Assembly: GCA_029099685.1 (NCBI GenBank)
Contig: JAQXOO010000005.1
Location: forward strand, 1 to 36,159
DNA from: Clostridia bacterium
Lineage (GTDB): Bacteria > Bacillota > Clostridia > Oscillospirales > Butyricicoccaceae
Direction of reading: 5' to 3'
DNA length: 36,159 nucleotides
Shown here: piece after piece, positions 8,699-16,471 of the stretch
Layout: each line of letters begins with the position of its first letter
How positions within the stretch are numbered: the first letter of the stretch is position 1
Made by a program: the position numbers and the translations under genes
The notes under the pieces: model-generated
What the model saw: only the letters and a program-made list of their open reading frames with translations
Told to the model about the DNA's origin: nothing
The model's database searches: none

Positions 8699-10782
8699 AA
8701 CAGATCGCCTCACAGGACGGAAGAAACGTCCGGATGATCGCCGCCGCCACCGAAAGGCCGGAGGAGGAACGGATTCTCCGGGTGGCCGCATACTGCCGCG
8801 TCTCGACAGATGATATCGATCAGGCCCTTTCCATCCACCTCCAGATCCAGCAGTACATGAAAAAGATCAAGGAGAACCCCAACTGGAAGTACGCGGGCTG
8901 CTATGTCGATGACGGCTTTTCCGGCACGAACACGGACCATCGGCAGGGCTTTCAGAAGCTCATGAAGGACTGTATGGACGGTAAAATCGACATGGTTATC
9001 ACAAAGGCAGTGAGTCGCTTCGCTCGAAATCTGATGGACTGCATCGGCTGGGTCGAAGCCCTGCAGAACCACGATCCTCCAGTCCGGGTCTTTTTCGAGC
9101 AGGAGAATCTGGACACCATGTCCCAGACCAGCGGCATCATTCTTTTCGTTCTGGCAATGGTGGCGCAGGAGGAAAGCCATATGAAAAGCGAGGCGATCCT
9201 GCTCTCGCTGGAGTGGCGTTTCAGTCGAGGCCGCTTCCTGACGCCGCGCCTTTTTGGCTATGACAAGATCGAGGTCCCGGATGGCTTCGGTGGCAAGAAA
9301 AAGGTGCTGTCCGTCAATGAGAATGAAGCCCGTGTTGTGCGCTGGATGTACTCCACGCTGGTCAACGGCGGCTCTCCGGAGGAGATGGCAGAGGTTCTTA
9401 CCGAGATGGCGATTCCCACCGGGGGCCGACGCAGGGACGGGACCATGAACACCCACTGGACTGCCAGGGGTGTCGTGTCCATCCTGCGCAACGAAAAGCA
9501 CTGTGGCGACGTGCTGGCCCGAAAGACCTACACGCCCAACTATAAGGACCACAAGTCCAAAAAGAACAATGGCAAGAAAAACAAGTATTTTCAGCCAGAT
9601 CACCACGAGGCCATTGTTAGCCGCTCCATGTGGAATGCCGCCCAGCGGATTCTCAACAGCCGGAAGTACGGCCACGAGGGCACCTACCTTCCCATGCGCA
9701 TCATCGATCACGGTGCTCTTGCCGGGTATATCTCCATGAACCGTGCTTGGGCAGGCTTTGACTTTGAGGATTACTACCGCGCCGGTCAAATCGCCATGGG
9801 TATGCTCGACGAGGATTTGGAAGTGGATCTGGCCTCGGAGTATCTGCCAGAAGGCGGACGACGCATTGGCGGTCTTGTGGACGACCACGGCATTGCACAG
9901 ATCGCCCGCGATCTCACTGCCGCTGAGCAGGAGATCAAGGACGAGCTTGAGGGAAAAACCATGGAGGCTGCGGAGAACCAGGCCAAGGAAGATGCCGTGA
10001 AATCCTTTCAGGTGGTCAGTGGAGATATGTTCTCCCGCGTCCATGAGCCTGTCATTCGTATCACAACAAAGGGCATCACCTTCAATAAAAGCTGTATCTC
10101 GAAGCTGCCCGGTGCGGAGAACGTGGAGCTCCTGTTTAACCCTGTGGAGCGTATGATGGTCATTCGACCCTGCAGGCCGGACCATCCCAACGCGATTCCA
10201 TGGGACGCCAAGTACAAAAGCGCAGCGCCTCTGTGCAAGGTTTTCTATGACAGCATGGGCTGGGAGACGGATTACGCCTTTCGGGTCCCATGCCAGGCCA
10301 TGAAAAACCCCAACGCAGCGGTCCTCGGCGACACGGTGCTTGTCTTTGATCTGGACAACTACGTGGGCCGCGCTATGAGCAAAAAGGATGAAGTGATCAT
10401 TGCCCGGAAGGAAGCGGAAGCCAATACCGAGGAGCAGGAGGACGCCAAGAGCTACTACTATCCGCCCGATGAGGATGAGCCGCAGGAAATCCGGGATATA
10501 GAAGAAAAGTTTCAGCAGGCCGTGGAGGTGAACAAGAAGCTCTTCGGTACCCCGGCTTTTCAACACGATTCCGGTGTGCGCGGCTTAAGTACGGAGAGCT
10601 CTGATGAAGAGTGGGACATGATGGTAGAAGCGAGACCGCTGGATATCACCCACACCGTTGATGCCGGTACCGTGGATGACCTGCTCCTTGAGATTATGGA
10701 TGACCCACCGGTCCTTCCACAGAGCCAGGAAGCCTATCCGGGCGAGCCCATCGTGGTCGAGCCCATGGGCGAGGAGGAATGA
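8590..10782 (+). CDS. Serine recombinase with a novel C-terminal domain replacing zinc ribbon and coiled coil
   Basis: This 730-residue protein starts with a ~60-residue charged leader, then a serine recombinase catalytic domain (Ser72 in 'YCRVS', 'AVSRFARNLMD' arginines) and a recombinase domain to about residue 370. The usual zinc-ribbon cysteines and coiled coil are absent. Residues ~375-480 are novel ('MRIIDHGALAGYIS...'). Residues ~475-605 contain a domain with 'ITFNKSCISKL' (Phe498, Asn499, Ser501, Cys502), 'LLFNPVERMMVIRPC' and 'FYDSMGWETDY', also found in the proteins at 11744 and 12529. The last ~120 residues are acidic and look disordered. GGAGG at 8578-8582 supports ATG 8590. Catalytic residues look intact, so it should be active. 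Confidence 0.85.
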   Translation: MEDVRQAAQERASRPKKAPVGASFESERQRSKNALVKQIASQDGRNVRMIAAATERPEEERILRVAAYCRVSTDDIDQALSIHLQIQQYMKKIKENPNWKYAGCYVDDGFSGTNTDHRQGFQKLMKDCMDGKIDMVITKAVSRFARNLMDCIGWVEALQNHDPPVRVFFEQENLDTMSQTSGIILFVLAMVAQEESHMKSEAILLSLEWRFSRGRFLTPRLFGYDKIEVPDGFGGKKKVLSVNENEARVVRWMYSTLVNGGSPEEMAEVLTEMAIPTGGRRRDGTMNTHWTARGVVSILRNEKHCGDVLARKTYTPNYKDHKSKKNNGKKNKYFQPDHHEAIVSRSMWNAAQRILNSRKYGHEGTYLPMRIIDHGALAGYISMNRAWAGFDFEDYYRAGQIAMGMLDEDLEVDLASEYLPEGGRRIGGLVDDHGIAQIARDLTAAEQEIKDELEGKTMEAAENQAKEDAVKSFQVVSGDMFSRVHEPVIRITTKGITFNKSCISKLPGAENVELLFNPVERMMVIRPCRPDHPNAIPWDAKYKSAAPLCKVFYDSMGWETDYAFRVPCQAMKNPNAAVLGDTVLVFDLDNYVGRAMSKKDEVIIARKEAEANTEEQEDAKSYYYPPDEDEPQEIRDIEEKFQQAVEVNKKLFGTPAFQHDSGVRGLSTESSDEEWDMMVEARPLDITHTVDAGTVDDLLLEIMDDPPVLPQSQEAYPGEPIVVEPMGEEE

Positions 10783-10785
10783 GCC

Positions 10786-11595
10786 ATGCAGACGTCCCGA
10801 AACCCGGCCAAGAGCCGCCCGCTATCTGCGAATGTAAAGCGCCTGATGCGCCTTGCACGGGCATCGCCGCAGAACAGTCAGGTCATCAAGGTTGCGCGGC
10901 AGTTTACAGGCCGTGATCTGGCCTACTGCCATAAGCAGGGCAACCTGTTCATGGAGGCCGCTTCTATGGGCTTTTCTATGGTGGAGTTCGCGCCCCTATT
11001 CATGACAAGCCAGCTGGCAGGCGTCTTTGACGTCAGCTTCGCCGCCGCAAACGGCATGGAGAATGATGAGCTCTCCAACCTGCTCCGTATCCCTATGCTG
11101 CTGAAAAGCCCGGAGGTGATCGTGGAAGCCCTTTACTGGATCGACGATATTGTCTCCAAGGCTGAGGACGACCAGAACAAGAGTCTGCTGCTCTCGCAGG
11201 CCTATGAGGCTGAGCGGCTGCGGCTGCCACCGGCTCTGGCGGAGCTACCCGAAGAGCCCAATCGAAATGTGGACGAGCTGTCCTACGCCTATTGGCTGGG
11301 CTATATCTACCGCTGTGAATGCCTGCTCCACGAAGAGTCCAGCCGGATGGTATATGGCGCTTTTGAGGAGCCCATCATGTATAGAGCCTATCAGGAGCTT
11401 CTCCGCAGCCCTCTGGGCGAGGGAAACCTGATCGACAGCGCCGTGGAGATATGCATGGAGCTTGACCGACTGCTGGTGGCAAAAATATGGCCGGAGAAGT
11501 CCAAGAGGCAACGCCAATTACAGGTAAAAGAGCTGGAGCGCCCTGCCCAGCCGAAAAATGAAGGGAGTATGACCAATGCAACAGGATCAGTGTAA
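10786..11595 (+). CDS. Uncharacterised 269-residue protein
   Basis: I do not recognise this family. The protein is mostly helical in appearance, with a basic N-terminus (about 30 residues rich in Arg, Lys and Ser) and a central region rich in Leu, Ala and Glu ('LLRIPMLLKSPEVIVEALYWIDDIV', shown here in part). A Lys/Arg/Gln-rich C-terminus follows ('EKSKRQRQLQVKELERP'). There are no membrane segments, signal peptide or catalytic motif. It starts four bases after the recombinase stop, with GAGGAGG at 10771-10777, and overlaps the next small gene by 20 bases, so it belongs to the recombinase operon. A DNA-binding or structural partner role is possible. Confidence 0.65.
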   Translation: MQTSRNPAKSRPLSANVKRLMRLARASPQNSQVIKVARQFTGRDLAYCHKQGNLFMEAASMGFSMVEFAPLFMTSQLAGVFDVSFAAANGMENDELSNLLRIPMLLKSPEVIVEALYWIDDIVSKAEDDQNKSLLLSQAYEAERLRLPPALAELPEEPNRNVDELSYAYWLGYIYRCECLLHEESSRMVYGAFEEPIMYRAYQELLRSPLGEGNLIDSAVEICMELDRLLVAKIWPEKSKRQRQLQVKELERPAQPKNEGSMTNATGSV

Positions 11596-11728
11596 ACAGC
11601 CAATCACAAACAGTGCCTCTGCCGATACAGATCAGGAGTCTTCCAAACATGAAGACCTGCTTGTGTTCGACAGGAAAGATTATCAGGTGGTGCGCCCGGA
11701 GTTCATGCGTCACCGAAAGACTAAGTAA
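11576..11728 (+). CDS. 50-residue protein sharing the YQVVR motif with its neighbour
   Basis: This small gene is supported by GGGAG eight bases upstream and by its content. Its C-terminal half reads 'FDRKDYQVVRPEFMRHRKTK', which matches 'YQVVRREFISHR' around residue 65-80 of the next protein and, more weakly, 'FQVVSGDMFSRVHEP' in the recombinase. The DNA is also similar there, suggesting a partial duplication. It overlaps the upstream gene by 20 bases and precedes the next by 15. It may be a docking peptide or a decayed copy of the motif-bearing protein. Confidence 0.55.
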   Translation: MQQDQCKQPITNSASADTDQESSKHEDLLVFDRKDYQVVRPEFMRHRKTK

Positions 11729-11743
11729 CAGGAGGTTTTGACT

Positions 11744-12529
11744 ATGGTGGACAACATGCAGCCTTGGCCCCAACAGAGGCAGGGATTCCGACCCAGTCCA
11801 CCCGGTATGCAGCGCACCCCATTCTCTGGTGTCTCGCAGCCGGGTGCATCGGCGGCACCGGGCATCAGCAGTCTAACCCGCGAAGAGCGGCAGGAAGCCA
11901 AGCGTATCGCCGAAGAGGCAAGCTTCAGCTTTGCCGGATATCAGGTGGTACGGCGGGAATTCATCTCCCACCGCTTTGATCCGGCCATGACCATTCGCGG
12001 CAACAGCATCACGTTCAACAATTCCTGCATCAGCAAGCTGGAGGACGCGACTTACATTCAGTTTTTGATCAATCCCACAGAACGCAAGCTGGCCATCCGG
12101 CCCTGTGACGAGGGTGCCCGTGACGCTGTGCGCTGGTGTGTCGTCAAAGGAGACAAACGCAAGAGCCGCGAGATCACCTGCAGGCCCTTTACCACGAAGC
12201 TCTATGACCTGATGGGCTGGGAGTCCATCTACCGGTATAAGCTACAGGGCATGCGGATCAACTATCAGGGCGAGAGCCTGTACCTCTTTGACCTGAGCGC
12301 CAAGGAGGCCTTCCTGCCCCAGAGCCGTGACCCGGAGACCGGCAAGATCAAGCGGCCTAAACCGATCCTACCCAGCGAATGGCTGGAGACCTTTGGCCTC
12401 AGCGTCGATGAACACAGGGCCTCGACGGAGATCGATCTGACTGAAGGCTTCGTATCTTCTGATCTGACTGACAGTGAACCTGCAGCGGAACAGCTGCCTA
12501 TCACATCCGATACAACGGAGGTATTGTAA
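11744..12529 (+). CDS. Protein with the recombinase-associated 'NxSC' domain
   Basis: This 261-residue protein has a Pro/Gln-rich N-terminus (residues 1-40), then 'YQVVRREFISHR' and a domain from about residue 80 to 190. That domain matches the C-terminal domain of the upstream recombinase: 'ITFNNSCISKL' (Asn92-Cys95), 'FLINPTERKLAIRPC', 'LYDLMGWESIYRYK' and 'LYLFDLSAKEAF'. The C-terminus is acidic with a Ser/Thr-rich tail. I chose ATG 11744, eight bases after AGGAGG; an in-frame TTG lies two codons earlier. Its stop overlaps the next start by one base. A partner or regulator of the recombinase, by heteromeric contact through the shared domain, is inferred. Confidence 0.75.
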   Translation: MVDNMQPWPQQRQGFRPSPPGMQRTPFSGVSQPGASAAPGISSLTREERQEAKRIAEEASFSFAGYQVVRREFISHRFDPAMTIRGNSITFNNSCISKLEDATYIQFLINPTERKLAIRPCDEGARDAVRWCVVKGDKRKSREITCRPFTTKLYDLMGWESIYRYKLQGMRINYQGESLYLFDLSAKEAFLPQSRDPETGKIKRPKPILPSEWLETFGLSVDEHRASTEIDLTEGFVSSDLTDSEPAAEQLPITSDTTEVL

Positions 12530-12882
12530 TGAGCCCGCAAATCATATTGACGCTGAACCTGATGGAGGATTCCATCCTTCTCAACGAGGGTGTGCTGGAT
12601 GCGCTTGACTGGCCTCGGCAGGTTCAGATTCTCATAAACAAAGAAGAAAAGATGCTGCTGCTCCGGGCCTGCACGATTGACGATCAGCAGGCTGTGGTGG
12701 TACCTGAAGAACGGGCGGTGCAGTTTGAAATCAGCGGCAGGAGCCTTCTGCGCAAGATTAAGCACATGGTCGGCTGGGAGGATGATCGGCCCAGAATGTG
12801 CTATGGGGAGTATCTTCCCGCCCATCAGGCCATCCGGTTTGATCTGAAAGGCGCACAGGCTCTGGACGTGGAGCAGCAGTAA
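12529..12882 (+). CDS. Minimal stand-alone copy of the shared 'NxSC' domain
   Basis: This 117-residue protein covers little more than the domain found in the recombinase tail and in the preceding protein. 'ILLNEGVLDAL' (about residues 16-26) aligns with 'ITFNxSCISKL'. 'VQILINKEEKMLLLRAC' (32-48) aligns with 'LINPTERKLAIRPC', and 'IKHMVGWEDDRPRM' aligns with the 'MGWE' region. The Ser-Cys pair of the other two copies is not kept. It starts at the ATG overlapping the previous stop. Three versions in one operon imply oligomer or competitor roles. Confidence 0.72.
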   Translation: MSPQIILTLNLMEDSILLNEGVLDALDWPRQVQILINKEEKMLLLRACTIDDQQAVVVPEERAVQFEISGRSLLRKIKHMVGWEDDRPRMCYGEYLPAHQAIRFDLKGAQALDVEQQ

Positions 12883-12902
12883 GCGCGCCAAGGAGGTAGC
12901 CA

Positions 12903-15413
12903 ATGGACCGAGAAAAGCTATTCAGGCATTTAGAACAGCGCTATACCTCGAAACGCGATATGATCTCCCGTATCCCTCTGGGGACGCAGCCGGACGCACT
13001 GTGGCAGGAACTGCTGAATCAGCGACGGTCCAGAAGCACAGTGCTGCCCCTGTACAACTACAAAGGCCTTCCATACTGGTTCGTCACGACGGATAAGATG
13101 GTTACCGCCAGTGAGAGGGTCGTGGAGGCCCTGTATGAAATCGAGACTGAGTTTGATCCTTACACGGAGGCTCTGCCGGTTTCCACGCTGGAGGAGGTGT
13201 TCTACACCAGCTATGTGGAAGGCTCCCAGATCAGTATTCAGGCAGCTATGGACTTTCTCACCAGCGATCTGCCGCCAAGAGACATCGAGGAACAGATGAT
13301 TGCAAACAACCGACAGGCCAGCAACTATGCCAGCGGCAATCTCTACCGGCCTATCGACGCGGAATATCTGAAGGAGCTGGTCTACTTACTCACAGATGGT
13401 ATGGATCAGGGCGGGCAGGATTACCGCTCCACAAACGAAGTGGATTTTACGCCCACCAGTGGAGAAGCCTTTGCGTTTCCCTCTGTGCGAACCATACCGG
13501 ACAGACTGGGTGAGTTGTCCGCCTTTCTGGAATTGCCGAACACACACCCGCTGGTCAAAGCCGCTGTGGCACAGGCGTACCTGATGATCCTGCGTCCTTT
13601 CCCCGAGGGCAATGAGCGTCTGGGCAGGATGGTTTCCAATATCATCCTGCTTCGGGCCGGGTATACGTTCTTTAGCGAGATCAGCCTGTCCGCCCTCATC
13701 GCTCGGAAGAGCTACAGTTATTACGAGGCCATGCTCAACATTCTGCGGGAGGAGAATGGCTGCGATCTGACCTACTTTATTGAGTATTATCTTGAGCTCC
13801 TCTCCCGCGCTGTGGAGGAACGGCGGCTACGGCAAAGGCAAAAGGAAGAACGGGCTCGGCAGGAAGAAATGGCACTTGCCCGTACACCGCTCATGGCAGT
13901 TGCCGTGCCTGCGTCTGACCCGACGCCACCTGACAGTGGGAGGCTTGCGCCACCGGGAACGGAGACTGCAGAGGCAAGTGAGGTTCCTACGGAAACTGAC
14001 CCTAACTACCCGGAGAGAGGAGGTGAAAACAAGGACTGGCTCTCGGCAGATTCTTGGGCTGGAAACGACACGGAAATGGATTCGGAGACCAGCATAGCAA
14101 GGGTGCGGGGCAAGTTCTGCCATCTGGCTTCGAACAGCGGTCCAGTCATGAAAACCGGTGCAAAATTCTTGCTCAGCCTGATGGACAATCAGGTGGACAC
14201 GTTTACAGTAGACGACATCGTCAATGGCTGCGGCTTTACTTTGAAGCAGGCAGGCAATTTTGTGACACACCTCAGAGAGATGAGCCTGATTGAAAGCGTC
14301 GGAAAACGGACCAATCGCTGCATGATTTATCAGTTTGCCACCGCCCAACTGCCTCTTGGGCCACAGGATTATTCGCCGGAGATCATCCAGGCCATTGCGG
14401 AGCTCCGCAGCTCGGCAAGATCGGCTAAGGACCGCCGTATCGGCGAGATTCTGGCTGCCAGCCTTTCCAAAGGGATGATCACGGCTACGGACTATACGGA
14501 CGCGGAGGATGCAGCAAAAATCTACACGGATATGCTGCTCCCTGAGCAGATGGGCATCGTGAAAAAGGTGTCTCCCGGTGTATATAGGATCAACCGAAAC
14601 ATCATTGAAACCTTGCCAACACCCAGCGGTTCCCAGAAGACGGCGCTTTCAGCCCTGTATCAGAGCTTCGGATCGGAGCCCTTCACCAGAGAAGGTGCGA
14701 TGGCCGCCATGAAGCTGGGAAAATCCAGTACATGTTCGTTGCTTCATCAGCTTTCCATACTCCAGTTGATCGACTGCCAGGAGAACGACGTTTTTGTGTA
14801 CCGCCTGCGTGTCAATCCCAACGATCATCCCACGCTCTTTGCCGGAGAGCCTACTCCGCCTGTAAGCCCGCTAGAGGACAATCAATCTGCACCAGAGCCT
14901 GTGGTAGCTTTGGCAGAAGGATACTCGCAGGATGTGTTGGAGCAGCTGAATATTCTATCCGAATCCTCTACCTCCAACAGGGACAGGCGCGTTTCCGAAG
15001 TGTTGCGGTCCTGCCTCGCCAAAGGGACGCTTCTTCGCAGCGATTACGAAGCGCGAGGCTATAGTGACAACATGTGGCTGGCCGACACCGCACTGGCAGC
15101 CCAGCTTGGTCTGATTACGAAGCAGCCTGATGGCGACTATACAATTAACCGGGAGCTGCAAACAGAATTCTCCAAGCTCAAGCCCCATCAGAGGAAAGCC
15201 ATCACCGCTATTTATGAGGCCTTTGGCTACGACACGTTCTCGTCAGAAATGTTTGTTGCCACACTGAATTATTCCGTTTCCTATACCTACGCATCTCTGC
15301 ACAAGTTGACCCTACTCCGTATCCTGGAGCAGAAGATCACGGATGAAGGCTGTCAGTACCAGCTTCTCGTGAATCCGGAAGATCACCCTGAGTGCTTTAT
15401 CGAAGCCGCATAA
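12903..15413 (+). CDS. Fic-fold protein with degenerate active site and repeated C-terminal module
   Basis: This 836-residue protein has a Fic/DOC domain in about residues 60-320. The N-terminal inhibitory helix motif is kept: 'TSYVEGS' (Thr102, Glu106, Gly107), matching [S/T]xxxE[G/N]. The active-site loop reads 'RPFPEGNERLGR' at 231-242. Arg231 stands where the catalytic His of HPFx[D/E]GN[G/K]RxxR belongs, and Glu238 replaces the second Gly. A Glu/Pro-rich linker (about 310-400) follows. The C-terminus has a partial unit near 415-480 and two copies of a ~160-residue unit starting at Tyr490 and Tyr674, each with 'DRR..E.L...L.KG', 'YRINRN' or 'YTINRE', and 'VNP.DHP..F'. These look like paired winged helices. 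The protein is probably not an AMP-transferase. Confidence 0.8.
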   Translation: MDREKLFRHLEQRYTSKRDMISRIPLGTQPDALWQELLNQRRSRSTVLPLYNYKGLPYWFVTTDKMVTASERVVEALYEIETEFDPYTEALPVSTLEEVFYTSYVEGSQISIQAAMDFLTSDLPPRDIEEQMIANNRQASNYASGNLYRPIDAEYLKELVYLLTDGMDQGGQDYRSTNEVDFTPTSGEAFAFPSVRTIPDRLGELSAFLELPNTHPLVKAAVAQAYLMILRPFPEGNERLGRMVSNIILLRAGYTFFSEISLSALIARKSYSYYEAMLNILREENGCDLTYFIEYYLELLSRAVEERRLRQRQKEERARQEEMALARTPLMAVAVPASDPTPPDSGRLAPPGTETAEASEVPTETDPNYPERGGENKDWLSADSWAGNDTEMDSETSIARVRGKFCHLASNSGPVMKTGAKFLLSLMDNQVDTFTVDDIVNGCGFTLKQAGNFVTHLREMSLIESVGKRTNRCMIYQFATAQLPLGPQDYSPEIIQAIAELRSSARSAKDRRIGEILAASLSKGMITATDYTDAEDAAKIYTDMLLPEQMGIVKKVSPGVYRINRNIIETLPTPSGSQKTALSALYQSFGSEPFTREGAMAAMKLGKSSTCSLLHQLSILQLIDCQENDVFVYRLRVNPNDHPTLFAGEPTPPVSPLEDNQSAPEPVVALAEGYSQDVLEQLNILSESSTSNRDRRVSEVLRSCLAKGTLLRSDYEARGYSDNMWLADTALAAQLGLITKQPDGDYTINRELQTEFSKLKPHQRKAITAIYEAFGYDTFSSEMFVATLNYSVSYTYASLHKLTLLRILEQKITDEGCQYQLLVNPEDHPECFIEAA

Positions 15414-15456
15414 ACCAAATACGGGATGGTGGGTGGGAACAGAAAGGATTTGCATC

Positions 15457-16116
15457 ATGAAAATCGCTGAACTTATGAAAGACAAGGCCTATGTGGCTGA
15501 TCTGCTGAACGGGCCGTGCGTCCCGAAGGACGCGGCGCGGGACTGCGCTCCACTGAATCCGGACTGGATCGACGAGGAGACATCCACCGTCGCCACAGAG
15601 GCGTTTCACAGACTGCTGCCTGATGGGATTCCGTATCTGACTTACATCATTGCGGAGCGGAACCCGGACACGATGTATGGCAGCATCTGCGTGGATAGCA
15701 ACGCCAAGCGCATGCGCTATTTTGTGGTCTCTATCATTCCGGACACAGAGCATCCCTATGACTACAGCTTTCCGCTGATCCACCAGATGTGGACCGCCAG
15801 CCTGCATTGCTGGGAGCTCATCCGGGCGACCCTCGCTGCGGCCACCAGTGACATGCGCGTCATGCTTGCCAACAACCCCATACCGCCGATTCTGAACAAT
15901 GCCCGTATTGAATGGGTCAGTCTTTACCTCGGCAAGCAGCCCTATCGCGGGATCAGCAGGCTCTCGGAGCAGTGGACCGAGGCCGAAGACTTTGACAACT
16001 GTGAGAACGACGTGCATCTGTATAAGGTCCGGGAGATGGAGGCAAACCCGCTCCTGCAGCGGCTCATCGACGCATACGAGGCGGATTATCCGGAGGTGGA
16101 TCATGGCAAAGTGTAA
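15457..16116 (+). CDS. Uncharacterised 219-residue protein
   Basis: No family is recognised. The protein has no membrane segment and no cysteine cluster. It mixes hydrophobic beta-like stretches ('MRYFVVSIIPDTE', 'ARIEWVSLYLG') with an acidic C-terminus. I chose ATG 15457, served by AAAGGA, over an in-frame upstream ATG with no site. It overlaps the following gene by 14 bases, with GGAGGTGG inside its own end. Position ties it to the recombinase/pseudo-Fic operon. Confidence 0.6.
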   Translation: MKIAELMKDKAYVADLLNGPCVPKDAARDCAPLNPDWIDEETSTVATEAFHRLLPDGIPYLTYIIAERNPDTMYGSICVDSNAKRMRYFVVSIIPDTEHPYDYSFPLIHQMWTASLHCWELIRATLAAATSDMRVMLANNPIPPILNNARIEWVSLYLGKQPYRGISRLSEQWTEAEDFDNCENDVHLYKVREMEANPLLQRLIDAYEADYPEVDHGKV

Positions 16117-16471
16117 AGAGCCCAAGGGCACAACCATCATTGAATTCAACCACAGCGGCATTCCGGATGACGAGCTGAAGCCGGAGGAATTTAACGACTA
16201 CCAGCTGGCCGTTCTGAAAGCGCTCCCTCCGGAGCGGCAGGCACCCATCCGCAGAGGCTGCCCGGTCTCCGTGATTGATCTTGCCACGGGAAACCAAATC
16301 GCTGCCTTCAACATGCACAACGTGGCTCCCTCAGAGCTTCAGAAAAAGCAGCTTGGAAAGGCCGTGTACGAAGCCATGCAGCGTTATTTTCATGACCCGG
16401 AGAACGTGAAAAAGTACGAGGCGTGGAAAAAGAAAAAGGAGGCTGAATCGGATGGCGGAGACAAAACCTAA
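16103..16471 (+). CDS. Uncharacterised 122-residue protein
   Basis: No family is recognised. The N-terminus has 'TTIIEFNHSGIPDDELKPEEF', quoted in part, and the C-terminal third is a charged helix ending in a Lys-rich stretch ('YEAWKKKKEAESDGG'). The start at 16103 is supported by GGAGGTGG just upstream. An in-frame extension back to 15899 would only read the antisense-like frame of the preceding gene, so it is rejected. It overlaps both neighbours, which indicates a tightly coupled operon. Confidence 0.6.
   Translation: MAKCKEPKGTTIIEFNHSGIPDDELKPEEFNDYQLAVLKALPPERQAPIRRGCPVSVIDLATGNQIAAFNMHNVAPSELQKKQLGKAVYEAMQRYFHDPENVKKYEAWKKKKEAESDGGDKT

Noticed and set aside
8710-10566. 618-residue frame antisense to the third recombinase
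   Set aside because: It mirrors the recombinase codons, has no ribosome-binding site and no recognisable domain.
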